DNA from: CADCWF01 sp903864575
GTDB lineage: Bacteria > Chloroflexota > Chloroflexia > Thermomicrobiales > UBA6265
NCBI GenBank assembly: GCA_040376155.1
Contig: JBEIRG010000010.1
Span: 1 to 26,994, forward strand
DNA: 26,994 nucleotides
Reading direction: 5' to 3'
Shown: positions 1 through 8,199 of the stretch, in pieces
Numbering within the stretch: position 1 is the first letter of the stretch
Layout of the letters: each line of letters opens with the position of its first letter
Translations under genes and position numbers: made by a program
Notes under the pieces: model-generated
The model's database searches: none
Told to the model about the DNA's origin: nothing
Seen by the model: only the letters and a program-made list of their open reading frames with translations

Positions 1-572
1 ACGGCAACGGCACGCAGGATGCTTTCTGGCGCGACGATCAGGTCCTGTTTATCTCGCTTCACCAGGACGACCTGTTCCCCGTTGGCTGGGGAGCCGTTGA
101 CCACGTCGGGGAGGGGCCCGGACAGGGCTTCACGGTCAACGTTCCCCTGCCTGCGGGCACGGGGAACGCAGGATATGCGATCGCGTTCGAGCGGATCGTG
201 ACGCCGATCGTCCGCCAGTACAACCCCGATTTGATCATGGTTTCGGCGGGGCAGGATGCGAGCATCATGGATCCACTGGCCCGGATGAGCCTCACCCTCG
301 ACGGCTTCCGGGCAATGACCCGGACGATGATGGCGCTCGCCGATGAATGCTGCGACGGTCGACTCGTCGTCACGCAGGAGGGCGGGTACGCGGCGCAGTA
401 TGCGCCGTACTGCTCGGCGGCCATCGGCGAGACGCTCGTCGGCATGAACGCCATCCCGGACCCCTATGGCGGCCGCGCCGAGACGATCCCCGCGTCGCGC
501 CTCGCAGGTCTGGATGCGCGCGCCGCGATCGATCACGCGGCGTCGGTGCAGTCGCGGTACTGGAGACTCTGA
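1..572 (+). CDS. Class II histone deacetylase-like amidohydrolase (3' part)
   Basis: This is the C-terminal part of a zinc-dependent deacetylase of the HDAC/AcuC/acetylpolyamine amidohydrolase superfamily, which removes acetyl groups from acetyl-lysine or acetylated amines. The reading frame is open from the first base (codons begin at base 3). The first codons read GNGTQ, the end of the family signature HGNGTQ; the first two bases fit the last two of a His codon. Further signatures are SAGQD near base 240, where the Asp is a conserved zinc ligand in this family, and EGGY near base 380, which carries the conserved active-site Tyr. The D-x-H zinc ligands and the whole N-terminal half lie before the window. 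The frame ends with TGA after SRYWRL, a normal C-terminal end. The natural substrate cannot be told; polyamine deacetylation would fit the polyamine-type transporter 10 kb away, but nothing links them directly. Confidence 0.9.
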   Translation, partial: GNGTQDAFWRDDQVLFISLHQDDLFPVGWGAVDHVGEGPGQGFTVNVPLPAGTGNAGYAIAFERIVTPIVRQYNPDLIMVSAGQDASIMDPLARMSLTLDGFRAMTRTMMALADECCDGRLVVTQEGGYAAQYAPYCSAAIGETLVGMNAIPDPYGGRAETIPASRLAGLDARAAIDHAASVQSRYWRL

Positions 573-575
573 CGC

Positions 576-601
576 GTTCCTGAGCCCGTCCAATCAGGAA
601 C
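576..601. terminator. Inverted repeat between convergent genes
   Basis: A perfect 8-bp inverted repeat (GTTCCTGA / TCAGGAAC) with a 10-nt loop begins 4 nt after the deacetylase stop and lies 67 nt past the end of the convergent peptidase gene. There is no T-run, so it may be a weak or factor-assisted terminator for the plus-strand gene, or a hairpin protecting the mRNA 3' end. Confidence 0.4.
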
Positions 602-668
602 CGACCCCGGCGTTTGTCCGAGACCGATCGGCATCGGGGGCATCGCGCGTGGAAACCTGCGCTGCGAG

Positions 669-1424
669 CTACGTGTCCGACCGTGGCAGCGGCCCGACGG
701 CGAGTGCATCGCCGCCTTGCGCGGTGAGGACCTGCAGGAAGCGGTCCCACGGCACGTCGTACTCGTAGGCGCGATCCCAGTTGGTGTCGGTCGGCCCGAG
801 CACGTCGCGCATGACGACGCCGCTTCGGTTGTACCCCATGACGACCGCAGCGTGGTCGTTTCCGAGGACAGTGGGATAGGCGAGTCCGGAGGGCGTTACC
901 CAGGTGGCCGGCGTCCAGTCCTTGAAATCCACCGTGATTTTGGCCCAGACGAGTGCGCCTCGGCGCCGGGCGGCTTCGATCGCGGGCCGGTCCGATACGG
1001 GGTCCGCCGTAAGGCCATGAACCTGGAAGAGCGGAGCCATGGCCCGTCCGGTCGCGCGGGCGAGAAAGTTGGCGGTGTAGTCGCCGGAGTAGTCCGCGCC
1101 AATTTCGCCGCCGTGGATCAGCACGCCGCCAGGCGTTTCCTCGTACCACGGTTCGATCGTGAGGTCGAGACCGACGAGATCCAGCTGGACGTCGAGCGGC
1201 ACGTCGTAGCCAAAGGTCGCAAGGACCGCCCATGCGGCGTCGAATTCACAAGTGTAGTGGTAGTACTGTCCGGTCTTGGTCGCGGCGGGAATGTAGGCGT
1301 CATAGCGGCGCCCGTCCGGGAGAAGAATCGGCTCGGATGCCGCCACGGGCCGGGGCTGGCGCGCGGCCATTACGCCGCCAGCGGCCGCGGAAATCAGGGC
1401 GCGTCGTGAGATTCGTGCTGGCAT
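669..1424 (-). CDS. Tat-exported C39-like cysteine peptidase family protein
   Basis: A 251-residue predicted secreted papain-like protein of the peptidase C39-like (C39_2) group. Residues 5-30 form a twin-arginine signal: SRRAL followed by an Ala/Gly-rich hydrophobic stretch and an AAS cleavage region. Candidate catalytic residues are Cys59 (HYTCEFDAAW, at the start of a helix), His191 (GNDHAAVVMGY) and Asp207 (RDVLGP), the Cys-His-Asp order of the family. The block VLGNDHAAVVMGYN is the clearest family hallmark. The frame is open 25 codons further upstream, but the start at 1424 is preferred because the Tat signal then sits at the N-terminus and a GGAG lies about 10 nt before it. It is monocistronic and convergent with the deacetylase. 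The likely role is hydrolysis of peptide bonds outside the cell; the substrate is unknown. Enzymatic activity is inferred from motifs only. Confidence 0.75.
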   Translation of the reverse strand: MPARISRRALISAAAGGVMAARQPRPVAASEPILLPDGRRYDAYIPAATKTGQYYHYTCEFDAAWAVLATFGYDVPLDVQLDLVGLDLTIEPWYEETPGGVLIHGGEIGADYSGDYTANFLARATGRAMAPLFQVHGLTADPVSDRPAIEAARRRGALVWAKITVDFKDWTPATWVTPSGLAYPTVLGNDHAAVVMGYNRSGVVMRDVLGPTDTNWDRAYEYDVPWDRFLQVLTAQGGDALAVGPLPRSDT

Positions 1425-1596
1425 GAGGCGTTCTGCTCCAGTGGCGCGACGAAGGCAGCGATGGGGGCGTGCAGCACGGGGAACCCGGTCAGAGGTCATC
1501 TGTCAATGTCTACGCATGCGCAGGCATGTTGGATGTACCGGAGATCGCAGCGTGGAGTGCGTTTGCTGGCCGCTGTGGAAACGTGCGCATGGCAAA

Positions 1597-1623
1597 CCCC
1601 TCCGCCCATGTGAGGCGAAGGGG
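1597..1623 (-). terminator. Probable terminator of the Ldh-family dehydrogenase gene
   Basis: A 10-bp stem with one mismatch (CCCCTCCGCC / GGCGAAGGGG on the plus strand) and a 7-nt loop lies 27 nt past the minus-strand stop at 1650. Read on the minus strand, the stem ends in GGGG followed by TTTG, like a short intrinsic terminator. Confidence 0.5.
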
Positions 1624-1649
1624 TGTTCAGGCTCGATCGCCGCACCGGG

Positions 1650-2729
1650 TCATCCCGGAAACGGAATGCCCGTTTCCTCGCCGATGGCGCGCAGGGTGGT
1701 GGTGACAACCGGATCGAGGGTGATGCCTTCGATCTCATGCCGGCCGTGTGCGGCGATTTCGGGGTCGCCGGGCGCCAACACCTGCGACCATCCCGGAGCG
1801 GTCGGCGTGGCGCGGAGTTCGGCAAGCATCTGCTTTAGATCAGCGGCGACATCCTCAGGATCACGGAAGGCGTCGACGCGCCAGGCAAGAAAGAAGTGGC
1901 CGAGCGAGGAGCGGTCATGGGTGCGGAAAACGCTGGTGAGGTGGGTTCCCCAGAGGGACCCCGCCAACGGGCCGCACAGGGTGTCGACCATCATCGCCAG
2001 CGAATAGCCCTTGTGGCTTCCGGTGGAGTGATCCGCGCCGAGCGGGGTGAGAAATGACGCGGCATGCGGATCGGAGGTAACGGCTCCCGAGGCGTCGAGG
2101 GCCACTCCGTGCGGTAGCGGCTTGTCGAGCCGCCGGGCGATTTCGATTTTTCCGTAGGCGACCGAGCTGGTGGCAAGATCGACGATGAATGGCGGCTCAT
2201 CCGGGCCGAGAGGAACGCCGAAGGCGATCGGATTGGTGCCGAACATGGGCTCCGCGCCGCCGGTGGGCACGACCAGCGGGCCGGCGTTGGTCATGGAGAT
2301 GGCCGCCAGCCCGCGCCGGGTCGCCTGCAGCACGTACCCGCCCGCGATGCCGTAATGGCTGCTGTTGCGGACGGTGGTCATGCAGATGCCGATCTTCTCG
2401 GCTTTCTCGACCGTCAGGTCCATTGCTTCGGCGGCAAGGGCAAGCGCGAAACCGCCGTGCGCGTCGAAGGCATAGGTCGAGGGGGTTTCGCGGTCGATAG
2501 TCAGGCTGGCGACCGGATCGACCAATCCGGAGCGCAATGCCTTGATGTAGAGGTGCAGCCGGGCCACGCCGTGCGATTGCACCCCGCGCAGGTCGGAGAG
2601 GACCAGCGCCTCGGCGGCCCGGCGGGCACGGATCTCGGGCACTCCGCAGGTCTCGATCACCGCGGCGGCGAAGGCCGTCAACGGCTCGGCCATCACGGTG
2701 GCGGTTTCGATTGGTTTCATGGATTCCAT
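1650..2729 (-). CDS. Ldh-family NAD(P)-dependent malate/L-lactate-type dehydrogenase
   Basis: A 359-residue cytoplasmic oxidoreductase of the Ldh_2 family (malate/L-lactate/ureidoglycolate/L-sulfolactate dehydrogenases), which oxidises 2-hydroxy acids with NAD or NADP and is unrelated to classical Rossmann-fold MDH/LDH. Family landmarks: D46-x2-GVQSHGVARL with the conserved SHG (His53), RNSSHYGIAGGY with His125, MTNAGPLVVPTGG, GTNPIAFGVP, and KGYSLAMMVDTL near residue 240. Length is normal for the family. Start: ATG at 2729 has GGAG 7 nt upstream; an in-frame ATG at 2720 is the alternative. It is flanked by two terminator-like hairpins, so it appears to be its own transcription unit. The substrate cannot be read from sequence; malate, lactate, 2,3-diketogulonate or ureidoglycolate type acids are all possible. 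Confidence 0.88.
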   Translation of the reverse strand: MESMKPIETATVMAEPLTAFAAAVIETCGVPEIRARRAAEALVLSDLRGVQSHGVARLHLYIKALRSGLVDPVASLTIDRETPSTYAFDAHGGFALALAAEAMDLTVEKAEKIGICMTTVRNSSHYGIAGGYVLQATRRGLAAISMTNAGPLVVPTGGAEPMFGTNPIAFGVPLGPDEPPFIVDLATSSVAYGKIEIARRLDKPLPHGVALDASGAVTSDPHAASFLTPLGADHSTGSHKGYSLAMMVDTLCGPLAGSLWGTHLTSVFRTHDRSSLGHFFLAWRVDAFRDPEDVAADLKQMLAELRATPTAPGWSQVLAPGDPEIAAHGRHEIEGITLDPVVTTTLRAIGEETGIPFPG

Positions 2730-2881
2730 CGCGCGCTCCGCAGTGACGCCAGCACAAGGCCCGGATTATCACCGAGGGCGCGACTTGCGGCATGCGGGGT
2801 TCACGGGTCCACCCGGAAAGCGCCCGCAGCGGTCGAGTGCTCCGTCGGTCGCGATGACGTTTCTGCGGTCACACACGCGGA

Positions 2882-2916
2882 AACGGGGCGCCCCGGATGG
2901 CCCGGAGCGCCCCGTT
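2882..2916 (-). terminator. Strong hairpin terminator of the metal-ABC/DsrE operon
   Basis: A 15-bp stem (2882-2896 with 2902-2916; one G-U pair when read on the minus strand) and a 5-nt loop starts 13 nt past the TAG stop of the DsrE-like gene. On the minus strand the descending arm ends CCCCGTTTCC, giving a short T-run. It is the strongest terminator-like structure in the window. Confidence 0.7.
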
Positions 2917-2929
2917 CGCACCGCAAAGG

Positions 2930-3298
2930 CTACAGGGTGATGATGTGATCCGGCGGATTTCCCGCGAGCGCTGCATAGAGGTCGGGGAAGCAGCCGACGT
3001 GGACGCCGTCCACGGTGCCGACGGGCCGGTAGCCGCCGCCATCTTTCGGTTCTGCAAGGTTGCGCTCGTTCGCGCACTGGTCGCAGAGCATCAGCAGGAT
3101 GCCCTTTTCCTTCGCGATCTTCGACAGTCGTTCGCCGATGGGGTCGCCCTTGCGGAGCGCGAAGGTGTTGTCGTCGAAGAACATGATTCCGACGACGTCC
3201 GCGCCATGATTCCCGGCTTCGAGCTGGGGCAGGATCATCTTGCCCAGCTTGTACGAGACGGTGTGGCCGGAGGTGCTGAGGACGTAGGCGACCTTCAT
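2930..3298 (-). CDS. Small DsrE-like sulfur-relay-fold protein with CxxC
   Basis: A 122-residue soluble protein resembling the DsrE/DsrF/YchN fold: a beta-strand start MKVAYVLSTSGHT, a middle GIMFFDDNTFAL, and a C-terminal VGCFPDLYAAL. It carries a CDQC motif (Cys72, Cys75) and a third cysteine, Cys103, which suggests thiol, persulfide or metal chemistry. The upstream permease stop overlaps this gene's start as ATGA at 3298; a GTG one codon upstream (3301) is in frame, but the ATG fits translational coupling better. It is the last gene of an ATPase-permease-DsrE operon and is followed by a strong terminator. From memory, DsrE-like proteins labelled SaoD/DsrE occur beside ABC transporters in organisms that use selenocysteine; this was not checked. 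Function unknown; thiol-based handling of the transported metal is my inference. Confidence 0.7.
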   Translation of the reverse strand: MKVAYVLSTSGHTVSYKLGKMILPQLEAGNHGADVVGIMFFDDNTFALRKGDPIGERLSKIAKEKGILLMLCDQCANERNLAEPKDGGGYRPVGTVDGVHVGCFPDLYAALAGNPPDHIITL

Positions 3299-4245
3299 CA
3301 CGAATCTCCCTGACGGGCGGCTGCGGGGACCATCCCCGCTTGCGCTTGACCCGGTTCATCCGAAAAAGCATCCCGCTCGGGGTGCGGGTGGTGCAGTGCA
3401 CGTGCTACCCGTGTGGTGATCAGCCCGGAGCGTGGGGAGAAGAGGAGCGCGATGGCGAACAGGGCAGTAGCCACGAGAACGACGCTCGCGCCGGACGCCA
3501 TGCCCGCATAGTAGGAGAGATACAGCCCGACCGCGCCGGAGAGCGCGCCGATCAGTCCGGCGAGGGCGACGGTCAGGGGCAACCGGTCGGTCAGCAACCG
3601 CGCGGTGGCAGCGGGGGTGACGAGCATGGCCAGCACGAGGATGTTTCCGACCGTCTGCAGGGAGACGACGATGGCCAGCGAAAGGAGCAGCAGGAAGAGT
3701 TGATCCCACGCCCAGAGGTTCATCCCGATCGATGCGGCGAAGGTGCGGTCGAATGCCGCCGTCACCAGTTCGCGCCGGAACAGGAGCATCACGAGCAGCA
3801 CCGCCGCGCCGATGCCCGCGGAAAGCAGCAGATCCTTCGAGCTGACGCCGAGGATGCTGCCGAAGAGAAAGGTCGTCACGTCGCGGGCGTACGTCTTCTG
3901 GGTAGAAATGATGGCAACGCCGAGGGCGAACGCCCCGGCGAAGAGGACGCCGATGGCGGTGTCGTTGGAGAGCCTCCCCGATTGCGAGACGAGTCCGATC
4001 CCGAGCGAGACCAGCGTGGCCGCGATCAGGGCGCCGACGAGGTAGTTGCCGCCCAGCACGAAGGCAATGACCACTCCGGGAAAGATAGCGTGGGCGAGAG
4101 CGTCGCCCATGAACGCCAGTCCGCGCAGGGTGACGAAGGTGCCGATCACGCCACAAATGACACCGACGATGAGGATCGCCAGCATTGCGTGCTGCATGAA
4201 GGTGTGCCGAAGGGGTTCGACGAGCAGATCGACCGGATTTCCCAT
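3298..4245 (-). CDS. Metal-type ABC transporter permease (ZnuB/MntB family)
   Basis: A 315-residue integral membrane protein of the ABC-3 permease family, which moves Zn, Mn or Fe chelates. About eight hydrophobic segments are visible, beginning with MLAILIVGVICGVIGTFVTL near residue 20. Family signatures include LRGLAFMGDALAHAIFPGVV (residues 44-63), a stretch like FLFGSILGVS, and the late LQTVGNILVLAMLVTPAATARLL block. Its start overlaps the ATPase stop as TAATG and its stop overlaps the DsrE-like start as ATGA, so all three are translationally coupled. The hydrophilic C-terminal 45 residues are of unknown use. The transported ion cannot be assigned; no metal-binding substrate-binding protein is present in the window. 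Confidence 0.88.
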   Translation of the reverse strand: MGNPVDLLVEPLRHTFMQHAMLAILIVGVICGVIGTFVTLRGLAFMGDALAHAIFPGVVIAFVLGGNYLVGALIAATLVSLGIGLVSQSGRLSNDTAIGVLFAGAFALGVAIISTQKTYARDVTTFLFGSILGVSSKDLLLSAGIGAAVLLVMLLFRRELVTAAFDRTFAASIGMNLWAWDQLFLLLLSLAIVVSLQTVGNILVLAMLVTPAATARLLTDRLPLTVALAGLIGALSGAVGLYLSYYAGMASGASVVLVATALFAIALLFSPRSGLITTRVARALHHPHPERDAFSDEPGQAQAGMVPAAARQGDS

Positions 4246-4988
4246 TATGCGGCGACCCCCGGCGGCGGCATGACGGCGGCCCCGCCAAAGGTGGCACGGA
4301 GACTGTCGGCGGTCATCGTCGCGGGGGGCGCGCCCGCCCCGACGACGCGCCGGGTGAGCAGAAGCACCCGGTCGGATGTTGCCGCCGCCAACGCGAGGTC
4401 GTGGGTGGCGTAGATGATGGTCTTGCCGTCACGGGCGAGGCCGGCGAAGAGTTCGACCAGCAGGCCCTGCGTCGGCACGTCGACGCCGGTGAATGGCTCA
4501 TCGAGCAGGTAGACATCGCCCTGCTGAAGAAGCGCGCGGGCGAGAAAGACACGCTGCTGCTGACCGCCGGAAAGCTGTCCGATCTGCACCTTCGCGAGTC
4601 GTTTCATGCCCACCGCGTCCAGTGCATCGAGGGCGGCGTCCCGGTCTGATCCCGACAGCGGGCGGAAGCGGGAGCGGCGGAGACCGATGCCCATCAGCGC
4701 GACATCCAGCACGGAGATCGGGAAGGACCAGTCGACTGCCGAGCGCTGGGGCACGTAGACGACGCGGCGGCATGGGCAGGTGACGGCCTCGCCGTCCAGC
4801 AGCACGCGGCCGTGGGAGGGAGACAGCATTCCCGCGATGGTTTTGAGCAGGGTCGATTTCCCGGCCCCGTTCGGCCCGAGGATGCTGGTGGTCTGGGATG
4901 CGTCGAAGGATACGTTGATGGTGTCGAGCGCCGAACGGTCGCCAAAGTGGACGCTAAGGTCGTCGGTGAGGATGCGGGGCACGCTCAC
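4245..4988 (-). CDS. Metal-type ABC transporter ATP-binding protein (ZnuC/MntA family)
   Basis: A 247-residue ABC ATPase that powers the downstream permease from the cytoplasmic face. Visible motifs: Walker A GPNGAGKST at about residues 38-46, the Q-loop region YVPQRSAVDWSFPISV typical of Mn/Zn importers, signature LSGGQQQR near residue 138, Walker B VYLLDEPFTGVD, and the switch His in YATHDL. Length is normal. It is the first gene of the coupled operon; the 169 bp upstream separate it from the divergent DUF2207 gene and must hold its promoter, but I see no clear Zur, MntR or Fur-type palindrome there. Confidence 0.9.
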   Translation of the reverse strand: MSVPRILTDDLSVHFGDRSALDTINVSFDASQTTSILGPNGAGKSTLLKTIAGMLSPSHGRVLLDGEAVTCPCRRVVYVPQRSAVDWSFPISVLDVALMGIGLRRSRFRPLSGSDRDAALDALDAVGMKRLAKVQIGQLSGGQQQRVFLARALLQQGDVYLLDEPFTGVDVPTQGLLVELFAGLARDGKTIIYATHDLALAAATSDRVLLLTRRVVGAGAPPATMTADSLRATFGGAAVMPPPGVAA

Positions 4989-5157
4989 CGGGCGACTCCG
5001 GGGGCATTGGTCAGGGATATGCGACGGTGGACCATGGGACAGGGAACTCCGCGATGACCCGGCAGGGACGCTGACGGCGGCAAGCGTAGCACAGCGCTTT
5101 CCGGCTCCGACGCGACAAAGTGCGGCAACCTATGGAGGTTCCGGGCCGTCGTGACGT

Positions 5158-7326
5158 ATGCTCAGGTCTGACATGGAGAGGCTGATGGCGGCAATGCATT
5201 CGCACCTGGACAATCGACGGCATGCGCGCATCGACTGGATGGGCGTGCTGCGCTTCCTGTTGCTCATTTTTCTCGCGACGCTTCTTGCCCCCACGGTGAT
5301 GCCGGGCCGCGCCGTGGCGCAGGAGCGGTCGGTCGAGTGGATGGGCTTCGATGTCGAGTTGCAACTCAGGGAAGACGGGACGTTTCACGTTCGCGAGTTG
5401 CAGGAGGTGGCCTTTGTCGGCGGCCCGTTCAAGCAGGGCTTCGCGGAGGTGCCGCTCGGCAGGGTGGAGGATCTGTCCAATTTCCAGTTGAACGAGGTTG
5501 TCGACGGCCGGTTGGTCCCCTACGAGCGGGTGAGCCGCGGCAGTTACTCGCGGAACCAGCAGCGGACCTATGCAATCACCATCGGCCCGGAGAACGTGCG
5601 GATCGACTGGTCGATGCCGACGACCGCAAACGAATTCCGCACCTTCCAGCTCGACTATGACGTGAGCGGCGGCCTGCGTGTCTACCCGGAAACCGCGGAA
5701 TCACCGGGTTCCGAGCAGATTCGCTGGATCGTGGTCGGGACCGAGGTGACCGATCTCGCACCGGTACGGCGAGCGTCGATGACCATCGTGCTGCCGGAGG
5801 CGATCGACAGGAATTCCAGCGCGGTCGGCTTTTTCCCGGACAACGAGATCCCCACGGTTGTGGATGAAGGCCGGATCTGGCGCTGGGAACGGAGCAACCT
5901 TTCGCGGGGCGAGCAGTGGGAGGTCGGCCTGGCGTTTCCGCCACTGGTCGGCGCGTCTCCTCCCTCGTGGCAGGGCGCCGTTGACCGGCAGCTCGAGGCC
6001 GAGGCGGCCCGGGAAGATACCCAAAGCCTCTGGAAGACGATCTTCCTCGGGTCCGGACTCCTGCTGGCGCTGGGGGGTGGGCTGGGAATATTCGGCGCCT
6101 GGTTTTTCAAGGGCCGCGATCCGGACCCGGGGCCAATGCCGGAGTATGTCGCGGGTCCGCCCGACGAGCTCCCCGCGGGGATGGTCGGTGCGCTGCTGGA
6201 TGAGGATGTCGACGAGCACGATGTGATCGCGGCAATCGCCGATCTCGGCAGGCGCGGCGTGATGACGGTACAGGAGACGACCTCGAAGATGCCGGCGTTC
6301 TTCGGCGGCGGAAACGACTTCCTGCTGACGCTGCGGCAGCCTGATGCGCCGGTTTCGCCCTTCGAGGCATTGTTGCTGCGCGCGCTCTTCGGCAAGAACC
6401 TCGAGCAGGGCGAAACCGTCAAGTTGAGCGATGCCAAAGAGCGGTTCGGACTCGCGCTGCCCGGTATCCGCGAGGCGATGTACCAGGAACTGGTCACCCG
6501 GGGGTACTTCAACCGGCCCCCGGATCAGACTCGCAGCGGATGGAAGCGAGGCGGCGGGCTCCTGGTGTTCCTTGCCTTGCTCGCGGGGTGCTTCCTGCTC
6601 GGAGCGCTGGTCGATCTCTCGAGTTGGGTCGAGATTCCAATCATCGTGATTGTCGCGCTCGGCTTGACGCTGATGGCCGTCTCGAAGTCGATGCCGCAGA
6701 AGACGCCAAAGGGCGCGGAGGCGGCTGGAAAATGGCGCGCGTTCAAGACCTACCTTCAGAATATCGAGAAGTACGAGGATCTGGCCAAGGCACGTGAGAT
6801 TTTCGAGCAGTACCTGCCTTTCGCCATTGCCTTCGGACTCGAGAAGGATTGGGTTCGCAAGTTCGCCGCGGTTCAGGCCCCTGCCCCAACCTGGTATGGC
6901 GGCTTTGGCACCGATCCGACATGGGGTCCGTGGCGTGGGCCGGGTGGATCCGTCATCGTCGTCCATGATGGCGATCGCGGCGGTTCGTGGTCTGGTGGCG
7001 GCGGTGGCGGCGGCGGCGGCATGTTCGGCGGCGGCGAGAGCGTGCCCCCGCCTGTCGGCGGCTGGGATGAACAGGGCGGCGGGTTCCAGGGCATGAGCGA
7101 CGCCATGAGCCGCTCCCTGGCTGGCGCAAGCGGCGGACTCTTCGACCTGTTCGACAGCGCGAGCCAGAGTTTCGGTGGTGGCGGGGGCGGCGGTGGCATC
7201 GACTTGGGCAGTTTCGGAGGCTCCGGCGGTGGCGGCTTTGGCGGCGGCGGCGGATTTGGCGGCGGTGGCTTTGGCGGCGGTGGCGGCTTTGGCGGCGGCG
7301 GCGGCGGTGGCCGGGGGTTCAGTTAG
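5158..7326 (+). CDS. DUF2207 membrane protein with Gly-rich tail
   Basis: A 722-residue predicted membrane protein of the DUF2207 family, whose biochemical function is not known. Order: signal peptide with hydrophobic core at residues 29-46 and an AVA-Q cleavage region near 54; an extracellular DUF2207 beta-domain beginning VEWMGFDVELQLREDGTFHV up to about residue 290; a transmembrane helix at about 296-315; a cytoplasmic winged-helix-like region (EHDVIAAIADLGRRGVMTV); one or two membrane segments at about 467-510; the conserved RAFKTYLQNIEKYEDL block; and a low-complexity Gly tail from about residue 612 ending GRGFS. No strong Shine-Dalgarno fits the ATG at 5158; ATGs at 5173 and 5185 are alternatives. 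The next gene starts 12 nt downstream, so they are probably co-transcribed. Confidence 0.85.
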   Translation: MLRSDMERLMAAMHSHLDNRRHARIDWMGVLRFLLLIFLATLLAPTVMPGRAVAQERSVEWMGFDVELQLREDGTFHVRELQEVAFVGGPFKQGFAEVPLGRVEDLSNFQLNEVVDGRLVPYERVSRGSYSRNQQRTYAITIGPENVRIDWSMPTTANEFRTFQLDYDVSGGLRVYPETAESPGSEQIRWIVVGTEVTDLAPVRRASMTIVLPEAIDRNSSAVGFFPDNEIPTVVDEGRIWRWERSNLSRGEQWEVGLAFPPLVGASPPSWQGAVDRQLEAEAAREDTQSLWKTIFLGSGLLLALGGGLGIFGAWFFKGRDPDPGPMPEYVAGPPDELPAGMVGALLDEDVDEHDVIAAIADLGRRGVMTVQETTSKMPAFFGGGNDFLLTLRQPDAPVSPFEALLLRALFGKNLEQGETVKLSDAKERFGLALPGIREAMYQELVTRGYFNRPPDQTRSGWKRGGGLLVFLALLAGCFLLGALVDLSSWVEIPIIVIVALGLTLMAVSKSMPQKTPKGAEAAGKWRAFKTYLQNIEKYEDLAKAREIFEQYLPFAIAFGLEKDWVRKFAAVQAPAPTWYGGFGTDPTWGPWRGPGGSVIVVHDGDRGGSWSGGGGGGGGGMFGGGESVPPPVGGWDEQGGGFQGMSDAMSRSLAGASGGLFDLFDSASQSFGGGGGGGGIDLGSFGGSGGGGFGGGGGFGGGGFGGGGGFGGGGGGGRGFS
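7171..7317 (+). repeat. Low-complexity GGC/GGT tract coding a Gly/Phe tail
   Basis: Irregular tandem codons of the form GGC-GGT-GGC with periodic TTT/TTC give FGGGGG-type repeats at the C-terminus of the DUF2207 protein. Such tracts are prone to length change by slippage and to assembly error. The Gly-rich tail is common in this family. Confidence 0.8.
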
Positions 7327-7338
7327 CGTGACGACTCC

Positions 7339-7887
7339 ATGAGCGCTCCTTCGACCATCACCGGTCCCGCGCCGGTTCGGTGCACCTATCATCCGACGGT
7401 CGAGACGCTGCTGCGGTGTTCCCGGTGCGGCAAGCCTATCTGCCCCAAGTGCGGTGTTCGCACCCCGGTGGGAATGCGCTGCCCGGATTGCGCCGGCGTG
7501 GCCGCCCAGGTGCTGCCGCTCGGGGTTCCGGGCTTCCTGCGAGCGATCGGGTTCGGGATGGCGGTTGCCTTGCCGATCGCGGTGGTGATGGGATTCGCGC
7601 CGCAGTGGGATTTCTACCTCGGCATGGTGCTCGGGTTCGCCAGCGCGGAAATGGTCGCCCGGGCCGTCCCGGGCCGGCGCGGCGTCGACATGCAGATCAT
7701 CGCGGTCGCAGTCGTGGTGATCGCGCTGCTTGTCAGCCGGTACGTGACCGCGGCAACCCTCGGCGTCTCACTGGCCGACCTGGATTTCATGCGGCCGCAG
7801 GTTCAGAAGGCGCTTTACCTTCGCCCGATGCCTGATCTGGTTTTCGCTGGAATCCCGATCCTGATCGCGTTCTTCCGGTTCCGATAA
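7339..7887 (+). CDS. B-box-type zinc-finger membrane protein
   Basis: A 182-residue protein with an N-terminal double zinc-binding module and a C-terminal membrane domain. Ligand candidates are Cys15, His18, Cys27, Cys30, Cys35, Cys38, then Cys48 and Cys51, which matches the bacterial B-box-like ribbon that precedes membrane domains in rhomboid-like and related proteins. Hydrophobic segments lie at about residues 65-85, 92-108, 115-135 and 160-180. It lacks the GxSx rhomboid active-site motif, so it is not called a protease. It starts 12 nt after the DUF2207 stop, suggesting a two-gene envelope operon. Function unknown; a zinc-dependent scaffold or sensor is possible. Confidence 0.75.
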   Translation: MSAPSTITGPAPVRCTYHPTVETLLRCSRCGKPICPKCGVRTPVGMRCPDCAGVAAQVLPLGVPGFLRAIGFGMAVALPIAVVMGFAPQWDFYLGMVLGFASAEMVARAVPGRRGVDMQIIAVAVVVIALLVSRYVTAATLGVSLADLDFMRPQVQKALYLRPMPDLVFAGIPILIAFFRFR

Positions 7888-7950
7888 GGCGGCAACGGGC
7901 ACGTCGCACTTGCGCGAGCGCATGCCCGGAGACCCATCCGCGTCCGCGCA

Positions 7951-8199
7951 TCAGCCTGCCGGGGTGCCGAAGCAGCGTTCGTTGATGCTCACACCGAGGT
8001 CCGGGGTCCGGTTGCGAACGAGCGCGATCGATCCACGGAGCAATTGACCGGCGAGTCCGGCGGTTTCGGGCGCCGCCGACTCGATCCGCGCGTGAAACCC
8101 GGCGCGGAAGCACCTGCCTCGATCGTTCAGCGCGAGGCGCCAGAGACCCCCGAGAATGGCGGCCTTGGAGCACGTTCCTTCGGTGTTGTTGGGCGCCGT
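7951..8199 (-). other. Open stretch in frame with larC after its stop, possible gene remnant
   Basis: The 312 bp between the zinc-finger gene (ends 7887) and larC (ends 8200) hold no confident gene. On the minus strand, after the larC TAG (8200-8202), the same frame stays open for 82 codons to a TGA at 7951. Its translation begins TAPNNTEGTCSKAAILGG and ends NERCFGTPAG; roughly four fifths of its codons end in G or C, similar to real genes here. There is no ATG or GTG in this frame, so it is either a degraded gene fragment, a readthrough extension, or a chance open frame in GC-rich DNA. I do not recognise a family. Confidence 0.3.

Noticed and set aside
5701..7392. Long minus-strand open frame of 563 codons opposite the DUF2207 gene
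   Set aside because: Its product is Ala/Arg-rich low complexity made by reading the Gly-codon tract backwards; the plus-strand frame has a signal peptide and a known domain.
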